Shown piece after piece: positions 31,733 through 41,525 of a stretch of 64,000 bases of DNA (within the stretch, counting starts at the first letter, position 1; each line of letters starts with the position of its first letter). The notes below the pieces were generated by a model, which was given only the letters and a program-made list of their open reading frames with translations, was not told the DNA's origin and did no database searches. The stretch covers positions 124,001 to 188,000 of the forward strand of contig NZ_JIAW01000008.1 in the NCBI RefSeq assembly GCF_000620625.1, given 5' to 3'. A program made the position numbers and the translations under genes. Source of the DNA: Mycobacterium sp. URHB0044. GTDB lineage: Bacteria; Actinomycetota; Actinomycetes; Mycobacteriales; Mycobacteriaceae.

Positions 31733-34228
31733 TTAGCTGGCTTCAGACACCGGCTTGGCCGGCGGCGGCGCGGGCAGCACCGCGTACATGTCGCGCTCGA
31801 GTTCCTGACGGGCGGCCGCGCTGTCCGCCGCGTCGCCCGCGGTCAGCGCGGGCACCACGATGCCGAACACGTCGATGACCGACGAGCCCAGGGTGGTGAC
31901 CTTCGCCCAGACGATGTCGAGGCCGTCGCGCTCGATGACCGCCGACAGTCGCGCCAACAGCCCGGTGCGGTCGGCACTGCGGATCTGCAGGACGTACTCC
32001 CCTGGCGAGGTGCCGTCGAACCAGAGGATGCGCGGCGGTGGAGCAGCCTGATTGACGGGTACCGCGGCGAGGATCTCACCGGCTCGGGCACTGTTCGTCG
32101 CGGCCGCTTCCCGGTCCCGGCGCTCGAGGGATCCGATCACGTCGAGTTCGCCGTCGAGCGCGAGGATGAACTGCTGGCGCAGCAGTTCGGCGGCGGGCGG
32201 AGCACCGAAGTGCGGTGACACCACGAACGTGTTGATCGCCACGCCGTCGTGGCTGTTGACCGACGCGGAGTGCACGCGCAGTGAGTTCAACGCCAGCACG
32301 CCGGCAGCCTTGGACAGCAGCCCGCGGCGGTCCGGGGCGATCATCGTGACGTTGTAGATGTGCGCATCGGCCGGGGTGAGGTCGACGTGCACACCTCCCT
32401 GTTCTGCGAGCGCCACGTAGTGCGGCTCGATCGGATCGGGATGCGGAAGCGGCTCGCCCGCCATCACCAGCCGGCAACGCCGCACCAGGTCGCCGATCAG
32501 CGAGGCCTTCCAGTCGCCCCACACGCCGGGTCCGGTTGCCAGCGAATCGGCCTCGGCCAGGGCATTCAGCAACTCCAGCAGCACCGAGTCGCCGCCGAGT
32601 GCGTCGACAACGGCTGCGATGGTCTTCGGGTCCTGCAGATCGCGCCTCGTCGCGGTGTCGGGCAACAGCAGGTGATAGCGCACGATCTTGGACAGCACCT
32701 CGATGTCCGACGGCCACAAACCGAGCCGGGTGCCGATCTGGGTGGCCAGGTCGGCGCCGATGACGCTGTGGTCTCCCCCACGTCCCTTGCCGATGTCGTG
32801 CACCAGCGCCCCGAGTACCAGCAGATCGGGGCGCGACACCCGGGTGGTGAATGCACTTGCCCGCGACACGGTCTCGACCAGGTGGCGGTCCACCGTCCAG
32901 ATGTGCACGACGTCGCGGGGCGGCAGGTCGCGTACCGCGCCCCATTCGGGAAACAGCCTGCCCCACAAGCCGGTCCGGTCCAGCGCCTCGATGGTCGCCA
33001 CCGTCGCGGGCCCTGCCGCCAGCATCACGAGCAGGTCCTTGAGGGCCTGCCGGGGCCACGGCGTCCTCAGCTCAGGGGCCGCCTCGGACAACCGGCTGAG
33101 CGTGGACGCGGCCATCGGCAGTCCGGTCGTGGCCGACGCCGCCGCGACGCGCAGGATGAGGCCAGGGTCGCGCTCGGGCCGCGCGTCGCGGGCCAGGATG
33201 ACCTCTCCGCCGAACTCGATCACTCCCTCGTCCAGCGGCCTGCGGACCGGACGGCGCAACGCGGCGAAACCGCGCTTGGGCAACGCGTTCGCCGCCGTGC
33301 GCACGCCGGCGTCGACGTAGTAACTGATGGTGCGGGCGGCGTCGCTGAGCATGCGCGCCAGGTCGAATCGATCACCGATGCGCAGCGCCGCGCCGATCTC
33401 GTCGGCGTACTGCGCCTGGAGCATCTCACGCCCCCTGCCCGAGGTCCGGTGCAGTTCGGTACGCACGTTGAGAAGGGCGAGGTGTGCGTCGCCGAGCGTG
33501 CCTGTTGGTGATGCCAGCGAGCGGCTCGGGTACACGTCGGCGAGTTGCGCGATGGCCAGCGCATTGAGCAGCTGGACGTCGCGGAGTCCACCCCGTCCGT
33601 TCTTCAGGTCGGGTTCGGCGCGGTGCGCGATCTGCCCGCTGCGCTGCCACCGCGCCTGGGTGTGCTCGATGAGTTCCTCGAAGCGCGAGGCGATGCCGGT
33701 GCGCCACTGCCTGCGCGCTCCGCCGATCAGGAGTGCGGACAGGTCGCCGTCACCGGCGATGTGGCGGGCGTCGAGCATGGCCAGTCCCGCCGAGATGTCC
33801 TCACCGGCGACCTGCAGAGCCTCGGGCACCGTCCGCACGCTGTGATCGAGGTGAATGTTGGCGTCCCACAACGGGTACCAGAGCAGTTCGGCGACCTGCG
33901 TGACGACGTCGTGCGGCATGTTGTCGTGCACCAGGGTCAGATCGAGATCGGAGTACGGCAGCAGCTCGCCGCGCCCGAGCCCACCGGTCGCGACGATGGC
34001 GAACCCACTTGTCGGCGTGATGCCGATCTCGGTGGCCTTGGTGGTGAGCCAGAAGTCGTGCAGGTCGAGCAGGGCATCACGCAGCGCCGCCGAGTCGAGC
34101 TGCTTGGAGCCACCGTTGAGCAGTTGGGCGGCCGCCTTGGTCAGATCATTGGCTGGGCGCGACGAACCCGCCGCCGGCGCCTCCCAACGAGAGGCCCCGG
34201 CGGCGGGATCTGGTGTCTGCTTTGCCAT
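31733..34228 (-). CDS. glnD: PII nucleotidyltransferase/hydrolase GlnD
   Basis: The 831-residue nitrogen sensor has a nucleotidyltransferase domain with GGLGRGELLPYSDLDL (about 82-97) and NGRGGLRDVQ. It also has an HD domain (HDIGKGRGGDHS) for de-modification and two C-terminal ACT domains (APDRRGLLSKAAGVLALN, SADRTGLLARLSAVIERDG). It modifies and demodifies PII at Tyr51 in response to glutamine. In actinobacteria the modification may be adenylylation rather than uridylylation. It is the last gene of amt-glnB-glnD. Confidence 0.96.
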   Translation of the reverse strand: MAKQTPDPAAGASRWEAPAAGSSRPANDLTKAAAQLLNGGSKQLDSAALRDALLDLHDFWLTTKATEIGITPTSGFAIVATGGLGRGELLPYSDLDLTLVHDNMPHDVVTQVAELLWYPLWDANIHLDHSVRTVPEALQVAGEDISAGLAMLDARHIAGDGDLSALLIGGARRQWRTGIASRFEELIEHTQARWQRSGQIAHRAEPDLKNGRGGLRDVQLLNALAIAQLADVYPSRSLASPTGTLGDAHLALLNVRTELHRTSGRGREMLQAQYADEIGAALRIGDRFDLARMLSDAARTISYYVDAGVRTAANALPKRGFAALRRPVRRPLDEGVIEFGGEVILARDARPERDPGLILRVAAASATTGLPMAASTLSRLSEAAPELRTPWPRQALKDLLVMLAAGPATVATIEALDRTGLWGRLFPEWGAVRDLPPRDVVHIWTVDRHLVETVSRASAFTTRVSRPDLLVLGALVHDIGKGRGGDHSVIGADLATQIGTRLGLWPSDIEVLSKIVRYHLLLPDTATRRDLQDPKTIAAVVDALGGDSVLLELLNALAEADSLATGPGVWGDWKASLIGDLVRRCRLVMAGEPLPHPDPIEPHYVALAEQGGVHVDLTPADAHIYNVTMIAPDRRGLLSKAAGVLALNSLRVHSASVNSHDGVAINTFVVSPHFGAPPAAELLRQQFILALDGELDVIGSLERRDREAAATNSARAGEILAAVPVNQAAPPPRILWFDGTSPGEYVLQIRSADRTGLLARLSAVIERDGLDIVWAKVTTLGSSVIDVFGIVVPALTAGDAADSAAARQELERDMYAVLPAPPPAKPVSEAS

Positions 34229-34314
34229 CTGGTCTGGTTCCTCCCGGCTTTGGGTTGATTCTCACTCATTGCACGGCCGGGAGACGGGCCTCAGATGCTC
34301 ACTTCACCGATGCA

Positions 34315-34653
34315 TCAGATGGCGTCGGTCCCCCGCTCACCGGTGCGCACCCGCACGACGGTGTCAACGGGACTGACCCACACCTTGCCGTCACCGATCT
34401 TGCCGGTCCGTGCCGCTTGGACGATGACGTCGACCACCTTGTCGACGGCCGAATCGTCCACAAGGACCTCGACCCGCACCTTGGGCACGAAGTCGACGGA
34501 GTACTCCGCACCGCGGTACACCTCGGTGTGGCCCTTCTGGCGTCCGTAGCCCTGCACCTCACTGACGGTCATCCCCAGGATGCCCGTCTGCTCGAGACCC
34601 GTCTTGACGTCTTCGAGCGTGAACGGCTTGACGATCGCAGTAATCAGCTTCAT
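34315..34653 (-). CDS. glnB: Nitrogen regulatory protein PII
   Basis: The 112-residue PII protein begins MKLITAIVKPFTLEDVK. The T-loop GHTEVYRGAEYSVDF has Tyr51 at the canonical modification site, and the B-loop is TGKIGDGKVWV. It senses ATP/ADP and 2-oxoglutarate and typically blocks the adjacent Amt channel. It starts only six bases after the amt stop, in the conserved amt-glnB-glnD order. Confidence 0.97.
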   Translation of the reverse strand: MKLITAIVKPFTLEDVKTGLEQTGILGMTVSEVQGYGRQKGHTEVYRGAEYSVDFVPKVRVEVLVDDSAVDKVVDVIVQAARTGKIGDGKVWVSPVDTVVRVRTGERGTDAI

Positions 34654-34659
34654 GGTTCC

Positions 34660-36036
34660 CTATCCCTCCGCACCGGTGTGACGACCAAGACTCGAACCCG
34701 ACGTCGCGAAGTCGTATGCGGTTTCCGCATGTTCGCCTTCGTCGATACCGGACGACTCATCCTCGTCAGAGATGCGAAGACCGACGGTGTATTTCACGAT
34801 CAAGGCCAAGATAGTCGTACCGATCGCCGAATAGAGCAGAACCGCTCCGGCTCCGACTGCCTGACGCCACAGCTGATCGAAGCCGCCGCCGTAGAAGAGA
34901 CCGGCAACGCCGTTGTAGGTCTCGGGTGCCGCGACGAGGCCGATCATCAGCGTGCCGATGAGACCACCGACGAGGTGCACACCCACGACGTCGAGCGAAT
35001 CGTCATATCCCAGCTTGTATTTCAAGCCGACGGCGAGCGCGCATGCCACACCCGCAACGACGCCGATCACCAGCGCGCCGATCACGTTGACAGCACCGCA
35101 GGACGGCGTGATGGCGACCAGTCCGGCGACGATGCCCGAGGCAGCACCCAGCGAGGTGGCCTTGCCGTCCCGAATGCGTTCCGTGAGCAGCCAGGCCAAC
35201 ATGGCGGCGGCCGTGGCCACCGTCGTCGTGACGAACGTCGAGCCGGCGGTGCCGTTGGAGGAGGTGGCCGAACCGGCGTTGAAGCCGTACCAGCCGAACC
35301 ACAGCAGCCCGGCGCCCAACATCACGAACGGAAGGTTGTGCGGCCGCATGGGCGAACCCGGCCAACCGATGCGCTTGCCGAGGATGATGGCCAGAACCAA
35401 GCCGGCGGTACCGGCATTGATGTGCACCGCGGTTCCACCGGCGAAGTCGATCGCCTTGAGCTTGTTCGCGATCCAGCCACCGGTCTCACCGGTGGCCCCG
35501 TCGAACGCGAAGACCCAGTGCGCAATCGGGAAGTAGACGAACGTCGACCACAGGCCCGCGAACAGCAGCCAGCCGCCGAACTTCATGCGGTCGGCGACGG
35601 CACCGGAGATCAGTGCCACGGTGATGATCGCGAACATCAGCTGGAAGGCCACGAAGACGGTGGCGGGGAACGTGAAGACGAGCGGGATGTTGACGGCCGC
35701 GGCCGCATCGACGCCCGCGGATGGGTCTGCGACGACCTCCGCAGCCGCGTTGCCACCGATCAGGCCCTTCAGCCCCCAGTACTGCGTCGGGTTGCCGAAC
35801 AGATTGCTCACGTCATTGCCGAAGGCGAGCGAGTAGCCGTACAGCACCCACAACACCGTGACCACGCCAATCGCGCTGAAGCTCATCATGATCATGTTGA
35901 GCACGCCCTTGGCGCGAACCATGCCGCCGTAGAAGAACGCCAAACCCGGCGTCATCAACAGCACTAGTGCGGCGCTAGCCAGCATCCATGCGGTGTCACC
36001 GGTATCCGGCGCACCCAGGATCGGGAATCCATCCAC
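34660..36036 (-). CDS. amt: Ammonium transporter
   Basis: The 458-residue Amt/Rh channel has about 11 membrane helices. Family blocks include TPGLAFFYGGMVRAKG, FAGGTAVHINAGTAGLV (conserved His of the twin-His pore) and VHLVGGLIGTL (second His). The GTG start at 36036 has GGAGG nine bases upstream. A full GlnR box lies 72-109 bp upstream of the start, so induction under nitrogen limitation is expected. The cytosolic tail is acidic, ending SSLGRHTGAEG. Confidence 0.96.
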   Translation of the reverse strand: MDGFPILGAPDTGDTAWMLASAALVLLMTPGLAFFYGGMVRAKGVLNMIMMSFSAIGVVTVLWVLYGYSLAFGNDVSNLFGNPTQYWGLKGLIGGNAAAEVVADPSAGVDAAAAVNIPLVFTFPATVFVAFQLMFAIITVALISGAVADRMKFGGWLLFAGLWSTFVYFPIAHWVFAFDGATGETGGWIANKLKAIDFAGGTAVHINAGTAGLVLAIILGKRIGWPGSPMRPHNLPFVMLGAGLLWFGWYGFNAGSATSSNGTAGSTFVTTTVATAAAMLAWLLTERIRDGKATSLGAASGIVAGLVAITPSCGAVNVIGALVIGVVAGVACALAVGLKYKLGYDDSLDVVGVHLVGGLIGTLMIGLVAAPETYNGVAGLFYGGGFDQLWRQAVGAGAVLLYSAIGTTILALIVKYTVGLRISDEDESSGIDEGEHAETAYDFATSGSSLGRHTGAEG

Positions 36037-36107
36037 TCGCCACTTCCTCCTTCGCCCATGCCACGGTTAGGCACCGTTGACCTAGGCAGAGACAATGCGC
36101 AGTGGTT

Positions 36108-36145
36108 GTTTCGCGTATGACGCGTCCGTGTTTCGCTCATGTGAA
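36108..36145 (-). promoter_or_regulatory. GlnR binding box upstream of amt
   Basis: On the minus strand four pentamers read TTCAC, GAAAC, GCGTC and GAAAC, each separated by exactly six bases. This is the actinobacterial GlnR pattern gTnAC-n6-GaAAC-n6-GtnAC-n6-GAAAc. Both GAAAC elements are perfect; the third pentamer is degenerate. Confidence 0.75.
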
Positions 36146-36161
36146 CGGATCGGCCGATCGC

Positions 36162-36177
36162 GTTTCGCTGGTGTTAA
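36162..36177 (-). promoter_or_regulatory. Additional GlnR-type half box upstream of amt
   Basis: TTAAC-n6-GAAAC on the minus strand, the a/b half of a GlnR site. Its GAAAC is 32 bp (three helical turns) upstream of the first GAAAC of the full box, so cooperative binding is geometrically possible. Confidence 0.5.
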
Positions 36178-36222
36178 CCCCCTTGTCGGGGTGCCTTCCA
36201 GCGTTTCTTTGCTCTGCGGGCG

Positions 36223-37521
36223 TCAGCCAAGCAACGCGTCGACGAACGCGGCGGGCTCGAACGGCGCCAGGTCGTCGGGGCCCTCGCCGAGCCCCACCAA
36301 CTTGACCGGCACGCCGAGCTCCTGCTGAACCCGAAACACGATTCCACCCTTCGCGGTGCCGTCGAGCTTGGTCAGCACCACGCCGGTGATGTCGACGACT
36401 TCGGCGAACACCCTGGCCTGGGGCAGGCCGTTCTGACCGATCGTCGCGTCCAACACGAGCAGAACCTCGTCGACCACCGCGCGTTTGGTCACGACGCGCT
36501 TGACCTTGCCGAGTTCGTCCATCAAGCCGGTCTTGGTGTGCAGCCGGCCCGCGGTGTCGATGACCACGACGTCGGCCCCGGTGTCGATGCCGCGGTCGAC
36601 CGCGTCGAACGCGACCGACGCCGGGTCAGCGCCCTCGGCGCCACGCACCACCTCTGCCCCTACCCGCGACGCCCAGCTCTGCAACTGGTCGGCAGCGGCG
36701 GCGCGGAAGGTGTCCGCAGCTCCGAGCACGACGCGACGGCCGTCGGCGACGAGCACGCGGGCGAGCTTGCCGACGGTGGTGGTCTTGCCGGTTCCGTTCA
36801 CGCCGACCACCAGCAGCACCGACGGCTTGTCCCGATGTGGCAGCGCCTTGATCGTGCGGTCCAGGTCGGGCTGGAGCTCGGAGATCAGCACGCGACGCAA
36901 CACGGCGCGGGCCTCGGCGTCGGTGCGCACGTTGCTGCTGGCCATCTCGGACCGCAGCGCGGCGACGACCGACGAGGTGACGACGGGACCGAGGTCCGCG
37001 ATCAGCAGGGTGTCCTCGATCGACTCCCACGACTCCTCGTCGAGGTCTCCGCCGCCGAGCAGGCCCAGCATGCTGCGCCCGAGGGTGTTCTGCGACTTGG
37101 CGAGCCTGCCGCGCAGGCGCTCCAGCCTGCCGTCGGCCGGTGCGATGGTGTCGAGCGCCGGTTCGGCGGGCTCGGGCGGGGCCGTTACCGGCGGCTCGGG
37201 TAGCCGGACGTCGGAGATCGTCCGCTTGGGTGCGTCGCGCGGGATGGTCGCGTCATCCCCGACCGCAGGCAGACCGCTGGTGTCCAGCCGCTCCGCGGGC
37301 GGCGGCGGCGCGGGCGGTGCGACGGGCTCAGCCGTTGCCGTCGATTGGGTGAACGTGATGCCGGAGGACGCCGCATAGCCGCCCGACCGATCCACCGGCG
37401 TGGCGCCGTCGGGCTTCGACAGGCTGACCCGGCGACGCCGGTAGCGCACCAGGCCAACGACCAGCGCGACGACGACCAATACGGCTACGACCGCAAGCGC
37501 GATCCACAATCCTTGCGACAC
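36223..37521 (-). CDS. ftsY: Signal recognition particle receptor FtsY
   Basis: The 432-residue SRP receptor has an N-terminal membrane helix (residues about 5-26) followed by RYRRRR, and a Pro/Ala/Glu-rich A region to about 125. The NG domain has GVNGTGKTTT (240-249), DTAGRLHTK and TKLDGTAKGG. The built-in membrane anchor is typical of actinobacterial FtsY. It lies between smc and the amt operon, the conserved order. Start is GTG. Confidence 0.97.
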   Translation of the reverse strand: MSQGLWIALAVVAVLVVVALVVGLVRYRRRRVSLSKPDGATPVDRSGGYAASSGITFTQSTATAEPVAPPAPPPPAERLDTSGLPAVGDDATIPRDAPKRTISDVRLPEPPVTAPPEPAEPALDTIAPADGRLERLRGRLAKSQNTLGRSMLGLLGGGDLDEESWESIEDTLLIADLGPVVTSSVVAALRSEMASSNVRTDAEARAVLRRVLISELQPDLDRTIKALPHRDKPSVLLVVGVNGTGKTTTVGKLARVLVADGRRVVLGAADTFRAAAADQLQSWASRVGAEVVRGAEGADPASVAFDAVDRGIDTGADVVVIDTAGRLHTKTGLMDELGKVKRVVTKRAVVDEVLLVLDATIGQNGLPQARVFAEVVDITGVVLTKLDGTAKGGIVFRVQQELGVPVKLVGLGEGPDDLAPFEPAAFVDALLG

Positions 37522-37586
37522 CGCGACATTGTCTCAGGGAGGGAGACAGGCGTGAAATCGCGCCGTCGCGACTCAGGTGGCTCGAC

Positions 37587-40500
37587 CTATGCCCCGGTCG
37601 CTTCGCTCCTGCCCGCCGCGGTAACGAGTTCCTGCCCCCGCATGCGCTGCGAGATCACCGTGGTGATGCCGTCGTCGCGCATGGTCACGCCGTACAGCGC
37701 GTCGGCGATCTCCATGGTCGGCTTCTGGTGCGTGATGACGATCAGCTGCGAAACCTCGCGCAGCTGTTCGAACAGGCTGATCAGCCGCCGCAGGTTGACG
37801 TCGTCGAGCGCCGCTTCGACCTCGTCCATGACGTAGAACGGCGAAGGACGGGCCCGGAAGATCGCCACCAGCATCGCCACCGCCGTCAGCGACTTCTCGC
37901 CGCCGGACAACAGCGACAGCCGCTTGATCTTCTTGCCGGGCGGACGCGCCTCCACCTCGATGCCGGTGGTCAGCATGTCGTCGGGATTGGTGAGCAGCAG
38001 CCGACCCTCCCCGCCGGGGAACAACGTCGAAAAGACTTGCGTGAACTCACGTTCCACATCCGCGTAGGCCTCGGCGAACACCTGCAGGATGCGGTCGTCG
38101 ACGTCGGCGATGACGTCGAGCAGGTCCTTGCGCGCACCCTTGACGTCCTCGAGTTGGGTCGAGAGGAAGTTGTAGCGCTCCTCCAACGCGGCGAACTCCT
38201 CCAGTGCCAGCGGGTTGACGCGGCCCAGTTCGGCGAGTTCACGTTCGGCCTTCTTCGCGCGCCGCTCCTGAGTGGGCCGGTCGAACGGCATCGGGGCAGG
38301 CGCGGTCACCTGCTCTCCGCGCTCCCTGGCCTGTTCGTACTCGGCCATCTCCAACTCGGTCGGCGGCAGCGGCACGTCCGGGCCGTACTCGGCGATGAGG
38401 TCCGCCGTGGCCATGCCGAACTGCTCGAGCGCCTGAGCCTCGAGCTGCTCGATGCGAAGCGCCGCTTGCGCTTTGGCCACTTCGTCACGATGCAGCGAAT
38501 CTGTCAGCGCGGTGATCCTTGCGGTGAGTTCGTTGACCTCGGCGCGCGCCGTGGTGAGCGCCTCCCCGCGCTGCGAACGTTCGGCCGCCAACTGGTCGCG
38601 GTTGCGCCCGGCCAATGCGACGGCCGAGGCTAGCCGCGCCGCCACCAGACGACCCGATTCGGCCACCGCCGCCGCCACGCCGGCGGCATGCTCGCGGGCC
38701 TCACGGGCACGCTGCGCACGCATTCTGGATTCTCGCTCGGCCGCGGCAGCACGCCGCAGCGAATCCGCCCGTCCGCGAACGGCATTGGCCCGCTCTTCGG
38801 CGGTTCGAACCGCGAGCCGCGCCTCCACCTCCGCGGCACGCGCGGCCTCCGCGGCGGCCGTCCACTCCTGGCGATCGACGGGCTCGGCGTCCATCGTCGG
38901 CGCCTGCTGCGCATTGTGCAGACGGGTCTCGAGCTCGGTCAGTTCCTCGACGGTGCGCACCCGGCCGGTCTCGAGTTCCTCGCGCTGCTGGATCAGTCGC
39001 TGCAAGTCGTCCTCCGCGGCACGGACGTCCTGCCCGAGCCGACCCAGCTGCTCGTAGATCGAGGAGATCGCGGCGTCGGATTCGTTCAGGGCGGCCAGCG
39101 CCTGTTCGGCGGCATCTTGGCGGGCCGACTGCTCGGCAAGAGCACCCGACAGGGCGGCCGACAGCTCGCGGACCTGCCGCTCGGAGGATTCGAGCTCGGC
39201 ACGTGCCTTCTCGATCTCCGACGTGATCTCCAAAGTGCTTGGCCTGCGGTCGGATCCACCGTTGACCCATCCCGCGCCAACGATGTCGCCGTCGGTGGTC
39301 ACGGCGCGCAGCTGCGGGCGCGCCGCCACGAGATCGAGCGCTTCGTTCAGGTGATCGACGACCGCCACACTGGCTAGCAGCGCCGTGAATGCGCCGCGCA
39401 GCCGGCCCGGGGTGTCGACGAGGTCGATGGCCCATCGTGCGCCGTTGGGCAGCGGTGCGCCGGAGTCGCGATGCGGAACCGCGTCGTCGGGCCAGTCACC
39501 GAGCACGATCGCCGCGCGTCCGCCGTCGCCCTCCTTGAGGGCGGCGACCGCCGATCGGGCGGCACCGAAGCCGTCGGCGGCCAGTGCGTCCGCGGCCGAA
39601 CCCAGCACCGCCGCCACCGCCACCTCATAGCCGGGGCTGACCCGGACGAGTTGGGCGACGGAGCCGAAAAAGCCAGTGCCGTCGTGGTTCTTCTGCAACC
39701 AGGCGGCGCCGTCCTTGCGGTCCAGACCCACCGACAACGCGTCGATGCGTGCCCGCAACGAGGCCACCTGGCGTTCCGCGCCGCGCTCGCCGGCCTGCAG
39801 TTCGGCCACCCGCTCGTCGGCAAGCCGCAGTGCGGTGACGCTGCGGTCGTGATGGTCGTCGAGGCCTACCTCGCCCGCGTCGAGTTGGCCTACGCGCGCC
39901 TGGACGGTTTCGAACTCGGCGCGGGTGGCCTCCACCCGGGCAGCGGCTTCCTCGATGCTCACCGACAACCGCGCGACGCCTTCGTCGATCGATTCGACAC
40001 GGGTACGCATGGTGTCGACCTGACCGGCGAGCCGGGCCAGACCCTCGCGACGGTCCGCCTCCGCGCGGGCCGCGGCTCGCTGTTCCCGTTCCGCTTCTGC
40101 CGCAATGCTTTCGCGTTCAGCGAGTTCGGCTCTTGCCGCTTCGAGATGCTCGCGTGAGTGATCGAGTTCGGCGAACAGCTCCTGCTCGAGCGCCGCGACC
40201 TCGTCGGCCTCCGCCTCCAGGGCCTCGGGGTCGGGTCCCGACGACGCGTCGGCGTCGACCTCGAGATGCTGCGCCCGCTCGGTGGCGATGCGGACCGTCG
40301 CGCTGACGCGTTCGGCGAGCGCCGACAGCCGGAACCAGGTCTGCTGCGCCGACTCCGCACGCCCGGTGAGCCCCGACACGGCGGACTCGTGGGCGGTCAG
40401 TTCGATGTTCGCCTCTTCGAGGCGGGTGGCGAGTTCGTCGTGCTCGCGGCGCAGCGTGGTCTCGGCCTGGTTGGTGTTCTCGAACTCGGTCTGCCGCCTG

Positions 40501-41204
40501 ACCAGGTCGTCGGCGGCGAGGCGGAGTCGTGCGTCGCGCAGATCGGCCTGGATGGTCTGGGCGCGCCTGGCCATCTCGGCCTGACGGCCCAGCGGCTTGA
40601 GTTGGCGGCGCAGTTCGGTGGTGAGGTCGGACAAGCGTGCGAGGTTGGCCGACATCGCGTCGAGCTTGCGGACGGCCTTTTCCTTGCGTTTGCGGTGCTT
40701 GAGCACGCCCGCGGCTTCCTCGATGAACGCGCGTCGGTCCTCGGGCCGGGATTCGAGGATCTCCGACAACTTGCCCTGCCCGACGATGACGTGCATCTCG
40801 CGGCCGATGCCCGAGTCGCTCAGCAGCTCCTGCACGTCCATCAAACGGCAACTGCTGCCGTTGATCTCGTACTCACCTGCGCCGTCGCGGAACATCCGGC
40901 GGGTGATGGACACCTCGGAGTACTCGATCGGCAGCGCGTTGTCGGAGTTGTCGATGGTCAGCGTCACCTCGGCGCGGCCCAGCGGCGCGCGCGACGACGT
41001 GCCGGCGAAGATGACGTCCTCCATCTTGCCGCCGCGCAGCGTCTTCGCACCCTGCTCGCCCATCACCCAGGTCAGCGCGTCGACCACGTTGGACTTGCCC
41101 GATCCGTTGGGCCCGACGACGCAGGTGATGCCCGGTTCGAAGCGCAGAGTCGTCGGCGATGCGAAGGACTTGAAGCCCTTCAGCGTCAGGCTCTTGAGGT
41201 GCAC
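37587..41204 (-). CDS. smc: Chromosome segregation ATPase SMC
   Basis: The 1205-residue SMC protein has Walker A GPNGSGKSN near residues 31-39 and a first coiled coil of about 330 residues. A hinge around residues 500-650 includes GFFGSVAQLVRVSPGYEVA, then a second coiled coil and the C-terminal signature LSLLSGGEKSLTAVAML with Walker B FYVMDEVEAALDD. It organises and segregates the chromosome with ScpA/ScpB. I moved the start to GTG 41204 so the protein begins MHLKSLTLKGFKSF, like its orthologues. The last residues AGRSEATGA come from a dispersed repeat. Confidence 0.96.
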   Translation of the reverse strand: MHLKSLTLKGFKSFASPTTLRFEPGITCVVGPNGSGKSNVVDALTWVMGEQGAKTLRGGKMEDVIFAGTSSRAPLGRAEVTLTIDNSDNALPIEYSEVSITRRMFRDGAGEYEINGSSCRLMDVQELLSDSGIGREMHVIVGQGKLSEILESRPEDRRAFIEEAAGVLKHRKRKEKAVRKLDAMSANLARLSDLTTELRRQLKPLGRQAEMARRAQTIQADLRDARLRLAADDLVRRQTEFENTNQAETTLRREHDELATRLEEANIELTAHESAVSGLTGRAESAQQTWFRLSALAERVSATVRIATERAQHLEVDADASSGPDPEALEAEADEVAALEQELFAELDHSREHLEAARAELAERESIAAEAEREQRAAARAEADRREGLARLAGQVDTMRTRVESIDEGVARLSVSIEEAAARVEATRAEFETVQARVGQLDAGEVGLDDHHDRSVTALRLADERVAELQAGERGAERQVASLRARIDALSVGLDRKDGAAWLQKNHDGTGFFGSVAQLVRVSPGYEVAVAAVLGSAADALAADGFGAARSAVAALKEGDGGRAAIVLGDWPDDAVPHRDSGAPLPNGARWAIDLVDTPGRLRGAFTALLASVAVVDHLNEALDLVAARPQLRAVTTDGDIVGAGWVNGGSDRRPSTLEITSEIEKARAELESSERQVRELSAALSGALAEQSARQDAAEQALAALNESDAAISSIYEQLGRLGQDVRAAEDDLQRLIQQREELETGRVRTVEELTELETRLHNAQQAPTMDAEPVDRQEWTAAAEAARAAEVEARLAVRTAEERANAVRGRADSLRRAAAAERESRMRAQRAREAREHAAGVAAAVAESGRLVAARLASAVALAGRNRDQLAAERSQRGEALTTARAEVNELTARITALTDSLHRDEVAKAQAALRIEQLEAQALEQFGMATADLIAEYGPDVPLPPTELEMAEYEQARERGEQVTAPAPMPFDRPTQERRAKKAERELAELGRVNPLALEEFAALEERYNFLSTQLEDVKGARKDLLDVIADVDDRILQVFAEAYADVEREFTQVFSTLFPGGEGRLLLTNPDDMLTTGIEVEARPPGKKIKRLSLLSGGEKSLTAVAMLVAIFRARPSPFYVMDEVEAALDDVNLRRLISLFEQLREVSQLIVITHQKPTMEIADALYGVTMRDDGITTVISQRMRGQELVTAAGRSEATGA
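37592..37618. repeat. Short repeat family B, copy 1 (3' end of smc)
   Basis: This 27-bp sequence, containing GGTCGCTTCGCTCCTGCCCG, is identical to 46981-47007 at the 3' end of pyc. In both genes it is read in the same frame and encodes AGRSEATG at the protein C-terminus. Confidence 0.9.
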
Positions 41205-41231
41205 GACGTGCCACACTACCGCCGCGTCGGG

Positions 41232-41525
41232 CTATCTCTCGCGAAAGCCCACGAACGGTTCACCGGCGTCGGACCAGTCGGCCACGACGGTATCGGGCGA
41301 CCCTGGCGTTTCATCGCTGCGCAGCAGGTCAAGCAGTCGCTCGCACGCCGATCGCGGGCCTTGTGCGACGACGTGCACGCGGCCGTCCGGTTTGTTGGCG
41401 GCGAACCCCGTCAGCCCCAGTTCGAGCGCCCGCGACCGGGTCCACCACCTGAAGCCGACGCCCTGGACGTAACCGTGCACCCAGGCGGTCAGCCGAACGT
41501 CAGGATCGGGGTCAGGATCGGACAC
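41232..41525 (-). CDS. acyP: Acylphosphatase
   Basis: This small alpha/beta enzyme of 97 residues has the signature AWVHGYVQGVGFRWWT, with the catalytic Arg in the loop, and FAANKPDGRVHVVAQG, with the catalytic Asn. It hydrolyses acyl phosphates. I take GTG 41525 as start, giving MSDPDPDPDVRLTAW, close to orthologue length. A longer frame up to 41567 would begin inside repeat A. The start overlaps the 3' end of osmC by 14 bases. It sits between smc and osmC, as in M. tuberculosis. Confidence 0.9.
   Translation of the reverse strand: MSDPDPDPDVRLTAWVHGYVQGVGFRWWTRSRALELGLTGFAANKPDGRVHVVAQGPRSACERLLDLLRSDETPGSPDTVVADWSDAGEPFVGFRER

Noticed and set aside
34213..35967. 584-codon plus-strand frame opposite glnB-amt
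   Set aside because: His/Asp/Arg-rich antisense shadow of strongly conserved amt and glnB.
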